Shown in pieces: positions 20,014 to 28,086 of a stretch of 64,000 nt of DNA. Numbering within the stretch: the stretch's first letter is position 1; the number at the start of each line of letters is the position of its first letter. The notes under the pieces were generated by a model, which worked only from the letters and a program-made list of their open reading frames with translations, was not told the DNA's origin and made no database searches. The position numbers and the translations under genes are program-made. The stretch covers positions 2,148,501 to 2,212,500 of the forward strand of contig NC_004193.1 of NCBI RefSeq assembly GCF_000011245.1. Direction: 5' to 3'. This stretch comes from Oceanobacillus iheyensis HTE831. GTDB taxonomy: Bacteria; Bacillota; Bacilli; Bacillales; Amphibacillaceae.

Positions 20014-20754
20014 TTATTTTTTTAAATGATACATTAATATACCAGCTGCAATGCCAACATTTAATGATTCAGCTTTCCCATAAATAGGAATATTTATACG
20101 TTGATTTGCTTTGTTCAATAATGAAGGAGCTATTCCCGCTCCTTCATTACCTAAAATTAAGCCAACCTTGTTATGAACGCTAACTTCAGTATATTCCACT
20201 GCATCATGTAGTGCTGTGGCAAGAATAGTGAATCCTTGTGTTTGTAACATATGAATTTCTTGTTCTAATGTTGCAGTATAAATAGGTATATGAAAAATTG
20301 ACCCTTGCGTAGCACGGATAACTTTATCATTAAATATGTCCACACATCCATCACCTAATACAACTGCATCTACACCAGCTGCATCAGCAGTCCGAATTAT
20401 AGTCCCCATATTTCCAGGATCTTGTATGGCATCAAGAAGTATAATCAAATTGTTATCTTCTTGTACTTTCGGTATATTCATCTCTACCACAGCAATAACT
20501 CCTTGAGGGGTTTGTGTTTGTGAAATTTCTTTTAATACATTTTCACTTACATACGCAACAGGAACATCTTTAGCATCGTTAGGTAATTCATACCCTTCAA
20601 CGACGATTAACTCTTGTATAACCCAATTACTTTTTAAAGCTTCTTGAATTAAATGGATACCATCTATTAAGAATGTATTCGTCTTTAAACGTTCTTTCCT
20701 TCGATGCAATTTTTTCCAACTTTTAACTTTTTCATTTTTTATAGAAGTAATCAT
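20014..20754 (-). CDS. ysgA: TrmH/SpoU family RNA 2'-O-ribose methyltransferase
   Basis: A SPOUT-class S-adenosylmethionine-dependent RNA methyltransferase. The 246 residues have an N-terminal substrate-binding domain (about 1-85) and the trefoil-knot catalytic domain. Motifs visible are LDAIQDPGNMGTIIRTADAAG near 106-126, NKVGLILGNEGAGI near 190-203, and a C-terminal IPIYGKAESLNVGIAAGILMY. The precise RNA target is not deducible from sequence. The homologue in B. subtilis lies beside pheS and sspI in the same way. Confidence 0.9.
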   Translation of the reverse strand: MITSIKNEKVKSWKKLHRRKERLKTNTFLIDGIHLIQEALKSNWVIQELIVVEGYELPNDAKDVPVAYVSENVLKEISQTQTPQGVIAVVEMNIPKVQEDNNLIILLDAIQDPGNMGTIIRTADAAGVDAVVLGDGCVDIFNDKVIRATQGSIFHIPIYTATLEQEIHMLQTQGFTILATALHDAVEYTEVSVHNKVGLILGNEGAGIAPSLLNKANQRINIPIYGKAESLNVGIAAGILMYHLKK

Positions 20755-20856
20755 GATTTAAAACATCCTTCGTAATTTTCCTATCTGTATCATACATATA
20801 TTTTGTCATTGTGGTCAAACTATGTTTAGTCCACTATTTCAAGAGGAGTGTGTTTG

Positions 20857-21066
20857 ATGGATTTAAATTTACGCAAAGCAATTTATTCCAACATTTCTAA
20901 TAATGATGAGCAACAGTTAGAAGCTACTATTGTGGATGCCATTCAAAATGGTGAGGAAAAAATGCTTCCCGGTCTAGGAGTGTTATTTGAATTAATTTGG
21001 AAACACTCTGATGATCAAGAAAAAAAAGAAATGATCCAATCATTAGAATCTGGTGTAAAGCAGCTT
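20857..21066 (+). CDS. sspI: Small acid-soluble spore protein SspI
   Basis: A minor small acid-soluble spore protein. The 70 residues starting [16 protein letters not shown] and ending with [10 protein letters not shown] match the SspI family length and sequence. The frame opens at GTG 20848, but GAGGAG at 20843-20848 is the ribosome binding site for the ATG at 20857. Expression in the forespore is expected from the family. I could not identify a convincing sigma-G promoter. Its presence shows an endospore former. Confidence 0.92.
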
Positions 21067-21078
21067 TAATTAAATTTA

Positions 21079-21128
21079 GGAGGTCAGGGTCTATTCTTGC
21101 GAATAAATTGACCGGATCTCCTTCTTTT
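21079..21128 (+). terminator. Terminator after sspI
   Basis: An imperfect stem joins GGAGGTC (21079-21085) with GATCTCC (21115-21121), plus an inner GGTC/GACC pair, followed by TTCTTTT. Confidence 0.65.
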
Positions 21129-21129
21129 A

Positions 21130-21451
21130 TATATTGTAATGTTAATACTTCAAGTTGAATAGTATCTATGGTAACATTCAAGAACTTTTTTCCTTAATCC
21201 CTTTAATTATTCGAAACGTATGGAAAGTCTTGTTCATACCATTTACTTATATATAAAATCGAACATCAAATTAAAAATAAGTATAAAGAACTATTAATTC
21301 GACAAATCCCTTATATTATATTATCTCATTCTTCATTATTTTACATAATATCGTATACAATTAAGCATAAAGAATCATTTATTAATCTTAAATTTAAATT
21401 TTATATGAAACTTTTAATATATATAGCTATTTAGAAGATTATTAGATATAT
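21130..21451. other. AT-rich gene-free region
   Basis: About 320 bases, visibly very AT-rich, with no reading frame supported by a ribosome binding site on either strand. One weak stem-loop, AATGTTA/TAACATT, spans about 21138-21181. I see nothing else here. It marks the switch from conserved Bacillus gene order to the accessory segment. Confidence 0.6.
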
Positions 21452-21480
21452 TTGACTACCTATCTGTTAAATGATATAAA
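21452..21480 (+). promoter_or_regulatory. Promoter of the ABC exporter-like operon
   Basis: -35 TTGACT (21452-21457), 17-base spacer, -10 TATAAA (21475-21480) with an extended TG element one base upstream (ATGATATAAA). The start point would be near 21487, about 75 bases before the first gene. No operator palindrome is evident. Confidence 0.75.
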
Positions 21481-21562
21481 AAATTGAAGCAATTTTTTAT
21501 TATATGTTTTTCAGTAATGTAATAAACTTGTAAAAGAGCACAAACAGAAAGGGGTAAATATT

Positions 21563-23146
21563 TTGGAAGAAAATACGAGTAACACTTCAAAGAAAGGCCT
21601 TTCCAAGGGAATCATCGCCTTAATAGTAGGTGTAATAGTACTTTTAGGAGGAACAGCTGCAGCATTCTTTATTAATAGTTCTTCTCCAAAAGCTACATAT
21701 TTTCTTGCTGAGAAGAATTCGTTGGAACATGTAAAAGAGTATGTAGAAAATCGTTATTCGGATGAATTAGCATGGGTAGAAAAATCAGAGGAAGAGGCAA
21801 TCGAACAAAACCTAGACATTGGCGTTACCTTTAATGATCCAAGCTCTAACGGATTGCAAGCAGATCCAGCGATTGAAATGATTAATAACTCTAGACTTAT
21901 GTTCAATACTCAAACAGATATGGAAGCACGTCAATTTTATACAAACATTGGCGTAAACTATAATGGAATAGAATTGAATGATATTGAATTGGCTGTGAAC
22001 GAAGGAAATCTTACATTAGGATTACCATTCCTTAATGAGACACTTCAATTTCATGATGAGGATTTCGGTAGCCTTATGTATGAACTTGATCCATATACGT
22101 TCACAGGAAACGAGACGCTAAATTTAGATAGCATATTATTTGATAATATGTACGCACTAGAGGAAGAAGATCTTGAGTATGTCAAAGAAGAATATATAAT
22201 GTATACTTATGATTTACTACCTGAAGATGCATTTGAGAGCTCTAATGAAGATGTAGAAGTAAACGGTGAATCAATTAGTGCGGAAAAAGTTACGATGCAT
22301 TTATCAGAAGAACAAACAAGAGAAATATTGACTAACCTGTTTGAAAAAATGAAAGATGATGAAAAGCTAAAAGAACTTGTCCACGAACAATTAGTTAATA
22401 CTTCTTACGTAGCAGGTAGCGATATGTCACAATTAGAAGAAGAAATCAATCTCATTCTAGAAGACTATGAAACTGTATTTGAAGAAGCAATAAAAGAAGT
22501 TGAAACGTTCCAATTTAATGATGGGATTCAATCAGCTTTATGGATTGCCGATGATAAAGTAGTACAACGTGAATTGAATATTGCTTTAGCTCCAGAAGGA
22601 GACGAATTAGTTTCATTAGATATCAACGGACAACAACATTTAACAGATGATCAAATTTTCTTCGATTTTGAATTTACAGCAGATGAAAGCTCATCTTTAG
22701 TGCTCTCTGGTGACTTAAATTCTAAAGATGGTATTATCAAAGACAATATAGAAGTCTCCATTCCAGATGCTGAGATGAAATTATATTATGAAGGTGAAGA
22801 ATCAGTAAGTGACAATACTCGAACGTTCGATCGAACCTTAGGGTTTAGTGAGCCATATACCGGTGAAGGAAGTATGGTCTGGTCTGGTGAATCTACTTAT
22901 GATGAAGATCAAATGAATTCCAGTAATACTGTAACATTCGGAACTACAGACATGCCTGAAGTTCTTGCACTCGATATGAATATAGATGGATCTATTATTG
23001 ATAGTGTAACAGAAATGGATACTTCTAATATTGTAGACATTGGAGCAATGTCCTCTGAAGAAATTTCAACTTATTTTAGCACTGATTTCGCTGAACAATT
23101 TCAGCAATGGATCATGCAATTAATGGGTGGATCGAATTTTAATTAG
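21563..23146 (+). CDS. Membrane-anchored acidic extracytoplasmic protein of an ABC exporter-like locus
   Basis: A 527-residue protein I cannot assign to a characterised family. It has a short cytoplasmic N-terminus (about 14 residues, two lysines before the helix), one strongly hydrophobic helix at about 16-37 (IIALIVGVIVLLGGTAAAFF) without a lipobox cysteine, and an extracytoplasmic part of about 490 residues. That part is very acidic, cysteine-free, and rich in alternating strand-like segments, with a helical EEQTREILTNLFEKM region near 250-265. Translation starts at TTG after AAAGGGG. It is the first gene of an operon with two ABC-2 permeases and an ATPase, 34 bases before the first permease. 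A substrate-binding or chaperone role at the outer face is possible but unproven. Confidence 0.8.
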   Translation: MEENTSNTSKKGLSKGIIALIVGVIVLLGGTAAAFFINSSSPKATYFLAEKNSLEHVKEYVENRYSDELAWVEKSEEEAIEQNLDIGVTFNDPSSNGLQADPAIEMINNSRLMFNTQTDMEARQFYTNIGVNYNGIELNDIELAVNEGNLTLGLPFLNETLQFHDEDFGSLMYELDPYTFTGNETLNLDSILFDNMYALEEEDLEYVKEEYIMYTYDLLPEDAFESSNEDVEVNGESISAEKVTMHLSEEQTREILTNLFEKMKDDEKLKELVHEQLVNTSYVAGSDMSQLEEEINLILEDYETVFEEAIKEVETFQFNDGIQSALWIADDKVVQRELNIALAPEGDELVSLDINGQQHLTDDQIFFDFEFTADESSSLVLSGDLNSKDGIIKDNIEVSIPDAEMKLYYEGEESVSDNTRTFDRTLGFSEPYTGEGSMVWSGESTYDEDQMNSSNTVTFGTTDMPEVLALDMNIDGSIIDSVTEMDTSNIVDIGAMSSEEISTYFSTDFAEQFQQWIMQLMGGSNFN

Positions 23147-23180
23147 TGTTAATTATAGATAGAAAAGAGCGTGCATTACA

Positions 23181-24404
23181 ATGACGTTTATGAAACATGT
23201 AGGACTATTTCTAAAAAATCACATGGTTCACTTAAAGAGGAAGTGTCTAACACTTCCTCTTCTTTTCATGTTCCCAGTTGTTATCGTAAGTCTAATCGGA
23301 TATATGTTATTTAGTTTTATTTCTCAAGATGAACAAGATCCTGTACAAGTTGGATTAGTAGATTTAGATGAAACGGAAGAAACCCAGTTTATGGTCCAAT
23401 TCTTAGAAGGGTCATCTTTATTCAATCAGTTTTTACATATTAATAAACTAACAGAAAATCAAGCTGAAAAAGAATTAGAAAGTAATACATTAACTACTTA
23501 CATAGCATTTCCAAAGAATTTTATTCAAGACCTTTATCAAGGAACAACCGTAGATATTCCAATCATAGGAAATCGTCAACAACCAGCAGAAAGTTATATG
23601 ATATATGAGACAATGGAAAGTGTTGTCCGTCATATTCGTTCATCTCAAGCAAATATTCTTACCATGAACTACTATGCAAAACAATTTGAAATGAACGACG
23701 ATGAACGAAACGATTTTGTTTTTCAACAATTTCAAGAGTTTTTATTGTACACCATAAGTAGGGATCAAATCGTACAGGAAAATGAACTTACTAACCAAGC
23801 TACCTCTTCCCCTAAAGATTTTTTTGGAATTGGTATATGGTTTGTCGTTATTACCATATGGGTCTTTATGATATACCATTTTTTCACAAAAGAAACTCCA
23901 ACCTATATTTATCAAAGAATGCGTTTATATGGAGTTACCGTTTTACAGCAGATTACGGCAAAAATTATTATCTCTTTATTAGTCTCTTTACTTTTCATCA
24001 TTCCTTCCTTATATGGAACTTTAAATGTATTAGATATTACATTAGTAAATGAGAACATTCTACGATTAACTTTTCTCATAACACTGTTTGTTGTATCTCT
24101 GCTATTACTTATTGCAAACCTGGAGTTACTTATAACATCTGAAAAATTTAGAATGCTTACTCAATCTGCGTTAGTCCTGTTGATTATATTATTAAGCGGA
24201 GCTATTATTCCCGCTATTTACTATCCACCATTTCTACAAGATGTGATGCCTTACATAACGAGCTATTTAGCTATGGATTGGATTCAACAGATTACACTAA
24301 ACGGCCGACACCATGCAGAATTTTTCCCGTTATTAATAATAAGTGGAGCGCTTCTATTCTTATTACTTGCTTTATCTAGTTGGAAGGAGCGTGCACAAAC
24401 ATGA
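23181..24404 (+). CDS. ABC-2 type transporter permease
   Basis: A 407-residue integral membrane protein with ABC-2 exporter topology. There is a first helix near residues 25-47 (LPLLFMFPVVIVSLIGYMLF), a large extracytoplasmic domain of about 165 residues, then five hydrophobic segments at roughly 214-232, 257-280, 292-316, 328-347 and 380-400. The domain before the second helix contains the VQVGLVDLDETEE start typical of this permease class. Its stop codon overlaps the start of the next permease (ATGA at 24401), so the two probably form a heterodimer with the downstream ATPase. Substrate unknown. Confidence 0.88.
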   Translation: MTFMKHVGLFLKNHMVHLKRKCLTLPLLFMFPVVIVSLIGYMLFSFISQDEQDPVQVGLVDLDETEETQFMVQFLEGSSLFNQFLHINKLTENQAEKELESNTLTTYIAFPKNFIQDLYQGTTVDIPIIGNRQQPAESYMIYETMESVVRHIRSSQANILTMNYYAKQFEMNDDERNDFVFQQFQEFLLYTISRDQIVQENELTNQATSSPKDFFGIGIWFVVITIWVFMIYHFFTKETPTYIYQRMRLYGVTVLQQITAKIIISLLVSLLFIIPSLYGTLNVLDITLVNENILRLTFLITLFVVSLLLLIANLELLITSEKFRMLTQSALVLLIILLSGAIIPAIYYPPFLQDVMPYITSYLAMDWIQQITLNGRHHAEFFPLLIISGALLFLLLALSSWKERAQT

Positions 24405-25525
24405 TACGAGTGTGGAAGACAAGGTTCATGCAATTAAAAAAAAGATGGTTAACGATTGCTTTTTTGACTTTATTCCCTTTTTTAATGACCTGGATTGTCT
24501 TAGAAGCTACAGAGGTTATTCAAGATGAGAGCAAAATTCCAGTAGGTATCGTACTTCAAGAAAATACAGAGATGGCTCAACAGCTAAAAGAAAACCTACA
24601 GAATTCTTCATTTGTTGAGGTTTTGGATGTATCAGAAGCAGAAGCAAAAAGAATGGTCGCGACACATGAAATTGACAGTGCTTTTATAATTAAACGAGGT
24701 TATCAAGAAGCGATATTAGATGGAGAAAGAAATCGGTTAATTAGTTCCTACACTACAAACTTTTCTTTTGGATATGTTCCAATTAGAGAGATGATCAGCT
24801 CCTTTGTTCAAGAAGATAGCGGAAAAGCAAAAGCTGCTCAAACTATTTTACAGTTGGGAGAATATCTAAATGCGAATAATCTTCCAACTACTTCAGAAAT
24901 TATTCAAAAGATACAAGAAGTAGAAATTAGTGAAAACTTAGTATATACCTCTTTTCAATTTCAAGGAGAAGATGATATAGACGATAATACCGGAAGCTAC
25001 TTAATTGAGCCATGGAAACTTTGGGCTATATTTACTCTGTTAAGTACTTTACTCCTATTTGACTGGGTCATTCGTGATCGAGATACGTCCATGCAGTCAC
25101 GCTTTGCATTTATACGCTATTCGTTCAAACAATATATGTTATCAAATTTGATATTTTATATACTCTTTCTTTATATCATTGATATATTTACCGCTATTGG
25201 ATTTCATTGTTTATTTCAGGACCAATGGGAATGGAAATTCCCTTTTGTCCTTTTAAGCTTTAGAGTATTAATAACCTTAATCGCTTTTCTGATAGCTCTA
25301 TGCTTCCGAAGATATTTAGTCTATTACAGTTTTGCTATTAGCTTAGTACTTTTTGTATTTCTTATTAGTGGTATTATCATCCCTTTAGAAGGGCTGACAC
25401 AAAAATTACCTTGGATAGATTATTTAAGCCCACTGCATGCATTTAGCGAAGGGAAATTATGGCACCCACTATTTATATTAGTTGCTGCAACACTTGTCCC
25501 ATGGTATATGAAAGGAGAAAAGTAA
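24401..25525 (+). CDS. ABC-2 type transporter permease
   Basis: The second permease of the pair, 374 residues, same layout as its neighbour: a helix at about 20-39 (LTIAFLTLFPFLMTWIVLEA), an extracytoplasmic domain of about 170 residues that opens with IPVGIVLQENTEM, and five or six helices from about 213 to the end. The frame opens at TTG 24380, but the ATG at 24401 is placed correctly after AAGGAG and overlaps the upstream stop codon. Sequence divergence from the first permease is large, so an obligate heterodimer seems likelier than a recent duplication. One base separates its stop from the ATPase start. Confidence 0.87.
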   Translation: MIRVWKTRFMQLKKRWLTIAFLTLFPFLMTWIVLEATEVIQDESKIPVGIVLQENTEMAQQLKENLQNSSFVEVLDVSEAEAKRMVATHEIDSAFIIKRGYQEAILDGERNRLISSYTTNFSFGYVPIREMISSFVQEDSGKAKAAQTILQLGEYLNANNLPTTSEIIQKIQEVEISENLVYTSFQFQGEDDIDDNTGSYLIEPWKLWAIFTLLSTLLLFDWVIRDRDTSMQSRFAFIRYSFKQYMLSNLIFYILFLYIIDIFTAIGFHCLFQDQWEWKFPFVLLSFRVLITLIAFLIALCFRRYLVYYSFAISLVLFVFLISGIIIPLEGLTQKLPWIDYLSPLHAFSEGKLWHPLFILVAATLVPWYMKGEK

Positions 25526-25526
25526 C

Positions 25527-26198
25527 TTGATTTCTGTTCAGAATTTAAGGAAGTCATATAAGAAAAATGTAGTTATCGATCAGCTATCTGTAGATATTAA
25601 TTCAGGGGATATTGTAGGCTTAGTAGGTGAGAATGGAGCAGGTAAGTCCTCGTTTTTACGTATACTAGCTACATTATCTAAAGCTGATAAAGGAACGATT
25701 ACTTGGAATGATGTTTCCTATGAAAAGGAAACAAAGAAACTTCGTAGAGACATTGGATTTGTCCCCCAAGAAATCTCAATTTGGGAAGATTTTACGGTAG
25801 AAGAAAATATGAAGTTTTTTGAAAAGTTATCTTGGGTGAATCGTTCTGAATCGGAACTTAAACAATTATGTTTAGATATGAAACTTTCAAAATGGAAAGA
25901 GCCCGTTCACACTCTTTCAGGCGGGATGAAAAGAAAATTGAATATGGCAATTAGTTTCATCCATGATCCAAAACTATTATTATTAGACGAACCTACTGTA
26001 GGAATTGACTTAAAATCAAAAAAAGAAATTGGAGAATATCTATATAAACAATCAAAGGAACATCATAAAACGATTATTTACACTTCTCATGATATGGATG
26101 AAATCATTTCACTATGTGATTGGGTTATATGCATAGGTAAGGATAGTTTTTATGAAAATCTATTAAAATCAAGAGGAAAGGAAATATTTACTATTTAA
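25527..26198 (+). CDS. ABC transporter ATP-binding protein
   Basis: A 223-residue single nucleotide-binding domain that should drive the two preceding permeases. All key motifs are present: Walker A GENGAGKSS near residue 34, Q-loop in IGFVPQEIS near 81, signature LSGGMKRKLNMA near 130, Walker B LLLLDEPTVGID near 151, and the switch histidine in IYTSHDMDE near 188. Translation begins at TTG, one base after the upstream stop, behind AAAGGAG. The domain is short, with no C-terminal extension, as usual for ABC-2 drug, antimicrobial peptide or polysaccharide exporters. Confidence 0.92.
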   Translation: MISVQNLRKSYKKNVVIDQLSVDINSGDIVGLVGENGAGKSSFLRILATLSKADKGTITWNDVSYEKETKKLRRDIGFVPQEISIWEDFTVEENMKFFEKLSWVNRSESELKQLCLDMKLSKWKEPVHTLSGGMKRKLNMAISFIHDPKLLLLDEPTVGIDLKSKKEIGEYLYKQSKEHHKTIIYTSHDMDEIISLCDWVICIGKDSFYENLLKSRGKEIFTI

Positions 26199-26263
26199 TA
26201 TTGCCTATTTTTTTACAAACCGCTAAAATAGAATTAATAGATTATAAAAACGGATGTGATGAA

Positions 26264-26878
26264 GTGGAAATCAATGGTCTTCCGCAAATGATGCCTTTTC
26301 AAATAATGTCATCTTTACAAACAAGTAATTCTACTGATTCTTTAGGTGTATCGTTTCAACAATTATTATTAGAAAAAATTAACGAAGCAGAAAGACGTAC
26401 TAGTTTGGATTTTGGGTCAAATTTAGTATCTGTTCCATATAAAATGCAATCCCCTCTGAATGCAATAGACAATTCATCTATAACTACGAATAACTCTAGT
26501 GTGTCAGCTTATCAACAATTAATCTCAAACGCGAGTCAAAAGTACGGAGTGGATGAAAGTCTAATTAATGCAGTAATTAAACATGAATCTAATTATAACC
26601 CAAATGCTACTAGTTCAGCAGGTGCTCAAGGATTAATGCAATTGATGCCACAAACTGCAGCAGGTTTAGGAGTTACAAATGCTTATGATCCTGTTCAAAA
26701 TATTAATGCAGGAACTAAATATCTTAGTCAGATGTTACAACGCTATAATGGCGATAATCAATTAGCATTAGCTGCTTATAATGCAGGTCCAGGAAATGTA
26801 GATAAATATCAAGGAATTCCTCCATTTCGTGAAACTACTGCATATGTATCCAAAGTAATGCAATCCTTACAAGCATAA
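26264..26878 (+). CDS. Lytic transglycosylase domain protein
   Basis: A cell-wall glycan cleaving protein of the SLT (lysozyme-like) family, 204 residues. A low-complexity Ser/Asn/Gln-rich N-terminal half of about 95 residues precedes the SLT domain. The catalytic glutamate is in IKHESNYNPNA near residue 110, with GAQGLMQLMPQTAAG near 125 and AAYNAGPGNVDKYQG near 170. It resembles B. subtilis YjbJ. No signal peptide is visible. The frame opens at TTG 26201 without a ribosome binding site. The GTG at 26264, giving MEINGLPQMMP, follows GGATGTGATG and is preferred. It lies 65 bases after the ATPase and may be cotranscribed. A terminator follows. Confidence 0.87.
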   Translation: MEINGLPQMMPFQIMSSLQTSNSTDSLGVSFQQLLLEKINEAERRTSLDFGSNLVSVPYKMQSPLNAIDNSSITTNNSSVSAYQQLISNASQKYGVDESLINAVIKHESNYNPNATSSAGAQGLMQLMPQTAAGLGVTNAYDPVQNINAGTKYLSQMLQRYNGDNQLALAAYNAGPGNVDKYQGIPPFRETTAYVSKVMQSLQA

Positions 26879-26905
26879 TTAGATAAATTATAGAAAAAAA
26901 TCATT

Positions 26906-26936
26906 AGCTGTCCATTTTTCGAGAAATTGGACAGCT
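26906..26936 (+). terminator. Terminator of the exporter-transglycosylase operon
   Basis: A perfect 9-bp stem AGCTGTCCA/TGGACAGCT (arms 26906-26914 and 26928-26936) with further loop pairing, followed by a run of six T. Confidence 0.93.
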
Positions 26937-27043
26937 TTTTTGTGGTCTAGGAAATAAAATATTACAGCAGTGGATATACGTACGAAGTTATTTAGCCACT
27001 TCCAGCTCATACGGTGATAAACGAATGTTTGTGCTTATGTTCT

Positions 27044-27178
27044 TTAATGGAGCTTATCAGGAAGAGAATGGATCGATTCAATTAATTGATTAAGCTTTCC
27101 TTCAATTCGGTGAAGAAGATAAAACGTAACCGCTATTGGAAAACCGACATCGGTTAAAAAAGAGATCCAAGCATCCAT
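27044..27178 (-). CDS. yvrJ: YvrJ family small membrane protein
   Basis: A 44-residue protein. It opens MDAWISFLTDVGFPIAVTFYLLHRIE and continues with a short amphipathic tail ending SLPDKLH. The VGFPIxxTxYLLxRIE core is the hallmark of the YvrJ family as I know it. One hydrophobic helix at about residues 11-22 probably anchors it in the membrane. A strong GGAGGTGAC site precedes the ATG. It is the third member of a DUF1659-DUF2922-YvrJ set that recurs in Bacillaceae. Function unknown. Confidence 0.85.
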   Translation of the reverse strand: MDAWISFLTDVGFPIAVTFYLLHRIEGKLNQLIESIHSLPDKLH

Positions 27179-27210
27179 CAGACTGTCACCTCCACTTGTA
27201 AAAATAAGAA

Positions 27211-27494
27211 AAGTAGGGACAGAAGTATCTAAACAAAAGATAGTCCCGATTGATTCGCTGTTGAAACCCCGCTTGATAAAAATATACTCTGCTTACCTAG
27301 AACTAGAAGCGACTGGTGAGCTTCCGAATGCTTATGCAACAGGGTCTTCCTTTCCTCACTCCCACAGGACAAGGAAGACCTCGACATCGTTGCATCATGC
27401 AGATAAATAGTTTAATATTCAAGGCGTTTTCATCTATTACTTACTTATTTTAGCTATCATTCGTCTTTTGATCGAAACTTTGTCTTGTCCCTAC
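27211..27494. repeat. Structured intergenic element bounded by a 9-bp inverted repeat
   Basis: The 327-base gap between YvrJ and DUF2922 holds dense nested pairing. A 10-bp stem GGTCTTCCTT/AAGGAAGACC (27343-27352 and 27371-27380) extends by TCCT/AGGA. It lies inside ATGCAAC/GTTGCAT (27334-27340 and 27389-27395). Beside it is a GAAGC/GCTTC hairpin (27306-27324), and TCTGC/GCAGA (27288-27292, 27399-27403) closes the group. The outer repeat is GTAGGGACA (27211-27219) with TGTCCCTAC (27486-27494). It could be a structured RNA, a terminator-like leader or a MITE-type repeat. No open reading frame explains it. Confidence 0.55.
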
Positions 27495-27505
27495 CTCGGA
27501 TATTA

Positions 27506-27721
27506 TTATCCTAATTCAATGTCTTCTACAGTACGTTCTACTATTCTTGCGCTATGCTTTTCGATTAAGTCTCCTCCGCTAGATGAAAAAGCATTTTCAC
27601 CTATAATGGTATCCATTGCTTCGTTAATAGCATTCGTATCTACTGGTTCAATAGGTTGATCAAGTGAATACGTTACTACCTTACCTTCTTGATTTGTAAA
27701 TTTAAGCTCTAACCTACGCAT
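27506..27721 (-). CDS. DUF2922 family small protein
   Basis: A 71-residue soluble protein starting MRRLELKFTNQEGKVVTYSLDQPIEPVD. I recognise the DUF2922 pattern: a strand-turn-strand start, then AINEAMDTIIGENAFSS and a C-terminal SARIVERTVEDIEL strand. Function unknown. It follows the DUF1659 gene by 32 bases, with a GGAGGGGA site overlapping that gap, so the two are co-translated. Confidence 0.85.
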   Translation of the reverse strand: MRRLELKFTNQEGKVVTYSLDQPIEPVDTNAINEAMDTIIGENAFSSSGGDLIEKHSARIVERTVEDIELG

Positions 27722-27753
27722 ATTGTCCCCTCCTTTCCCTTCTTACTTCTTCA

Positions 27754-27978
27754 TTAACTTTCATAAATGTCCGATATATCTCGTCGACTGATCTGATATA
27801 GCGTATGTTCTTGCAATCCAGCAAATGCGGTCGCAACATTATAAAGCTGTTCGTGATTTGCTTCCATTTTAACTTGATTAAAACGTTTATACGTTAAAAT
27901 CGGTTCACCTGACTCTTCATCTACTCCTTCGCTGAAAGTTAGTTGTAACATAGAATCCACCAAATCTACTACTGCCAT
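27754..27978 (-). CDS. DUF1659 family small protein
   Basis: A 74-residue soluble protein beginning MAVVDLVDSMLQLTFSEGVDEESG and continuing with PILTYKRFNQVKMEANHEQLYNVATAFAGLQ, the DUF1659 pattern. The frame could extend three codons upstream to a GTG, but that codon is part of the AGGAGGTGAT ribosome binding site, so the ATG at 27978 is chosen. Function unknown. It is the first gene of the DUF1659-DUF2922 pair. Confidence 0.87.
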   Translation of the reverse strand: MAVVDLVDSMLQLTFSEGVDEESGEPILTYKRFNQVKMEANHEQLYNVATAFAGLQEHTLYQISRRDISDIYES

Positions 27979-28046
27979 ATATATCACCTCCTCCCTTCAT
28001 ATATATAATCGAATGTTATCTTAAAAAGGAGGGAAAAAAAGAAAAA

Positions 28047-28075
28047 AAGATAACCTCGAAACCTGAGATTATCTT
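28047..28075 (-). terminator. Terminator after the MhqO-like gene
   Basis: An 11-bp stem (28047-28057 with 28065-28075, one G-U pair on the minus strand) followed on the minus strand by TTTTTCTTTTTTT. Confidence 0.9.
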
Positions 28076-28086
28076 GTAATAAATTT

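Noticed and set aside
20780..20856. Sigma-G promoter before sspI
   Set aside because: No pair of elements at the right spacing could be identified, although forespore expression is expected.
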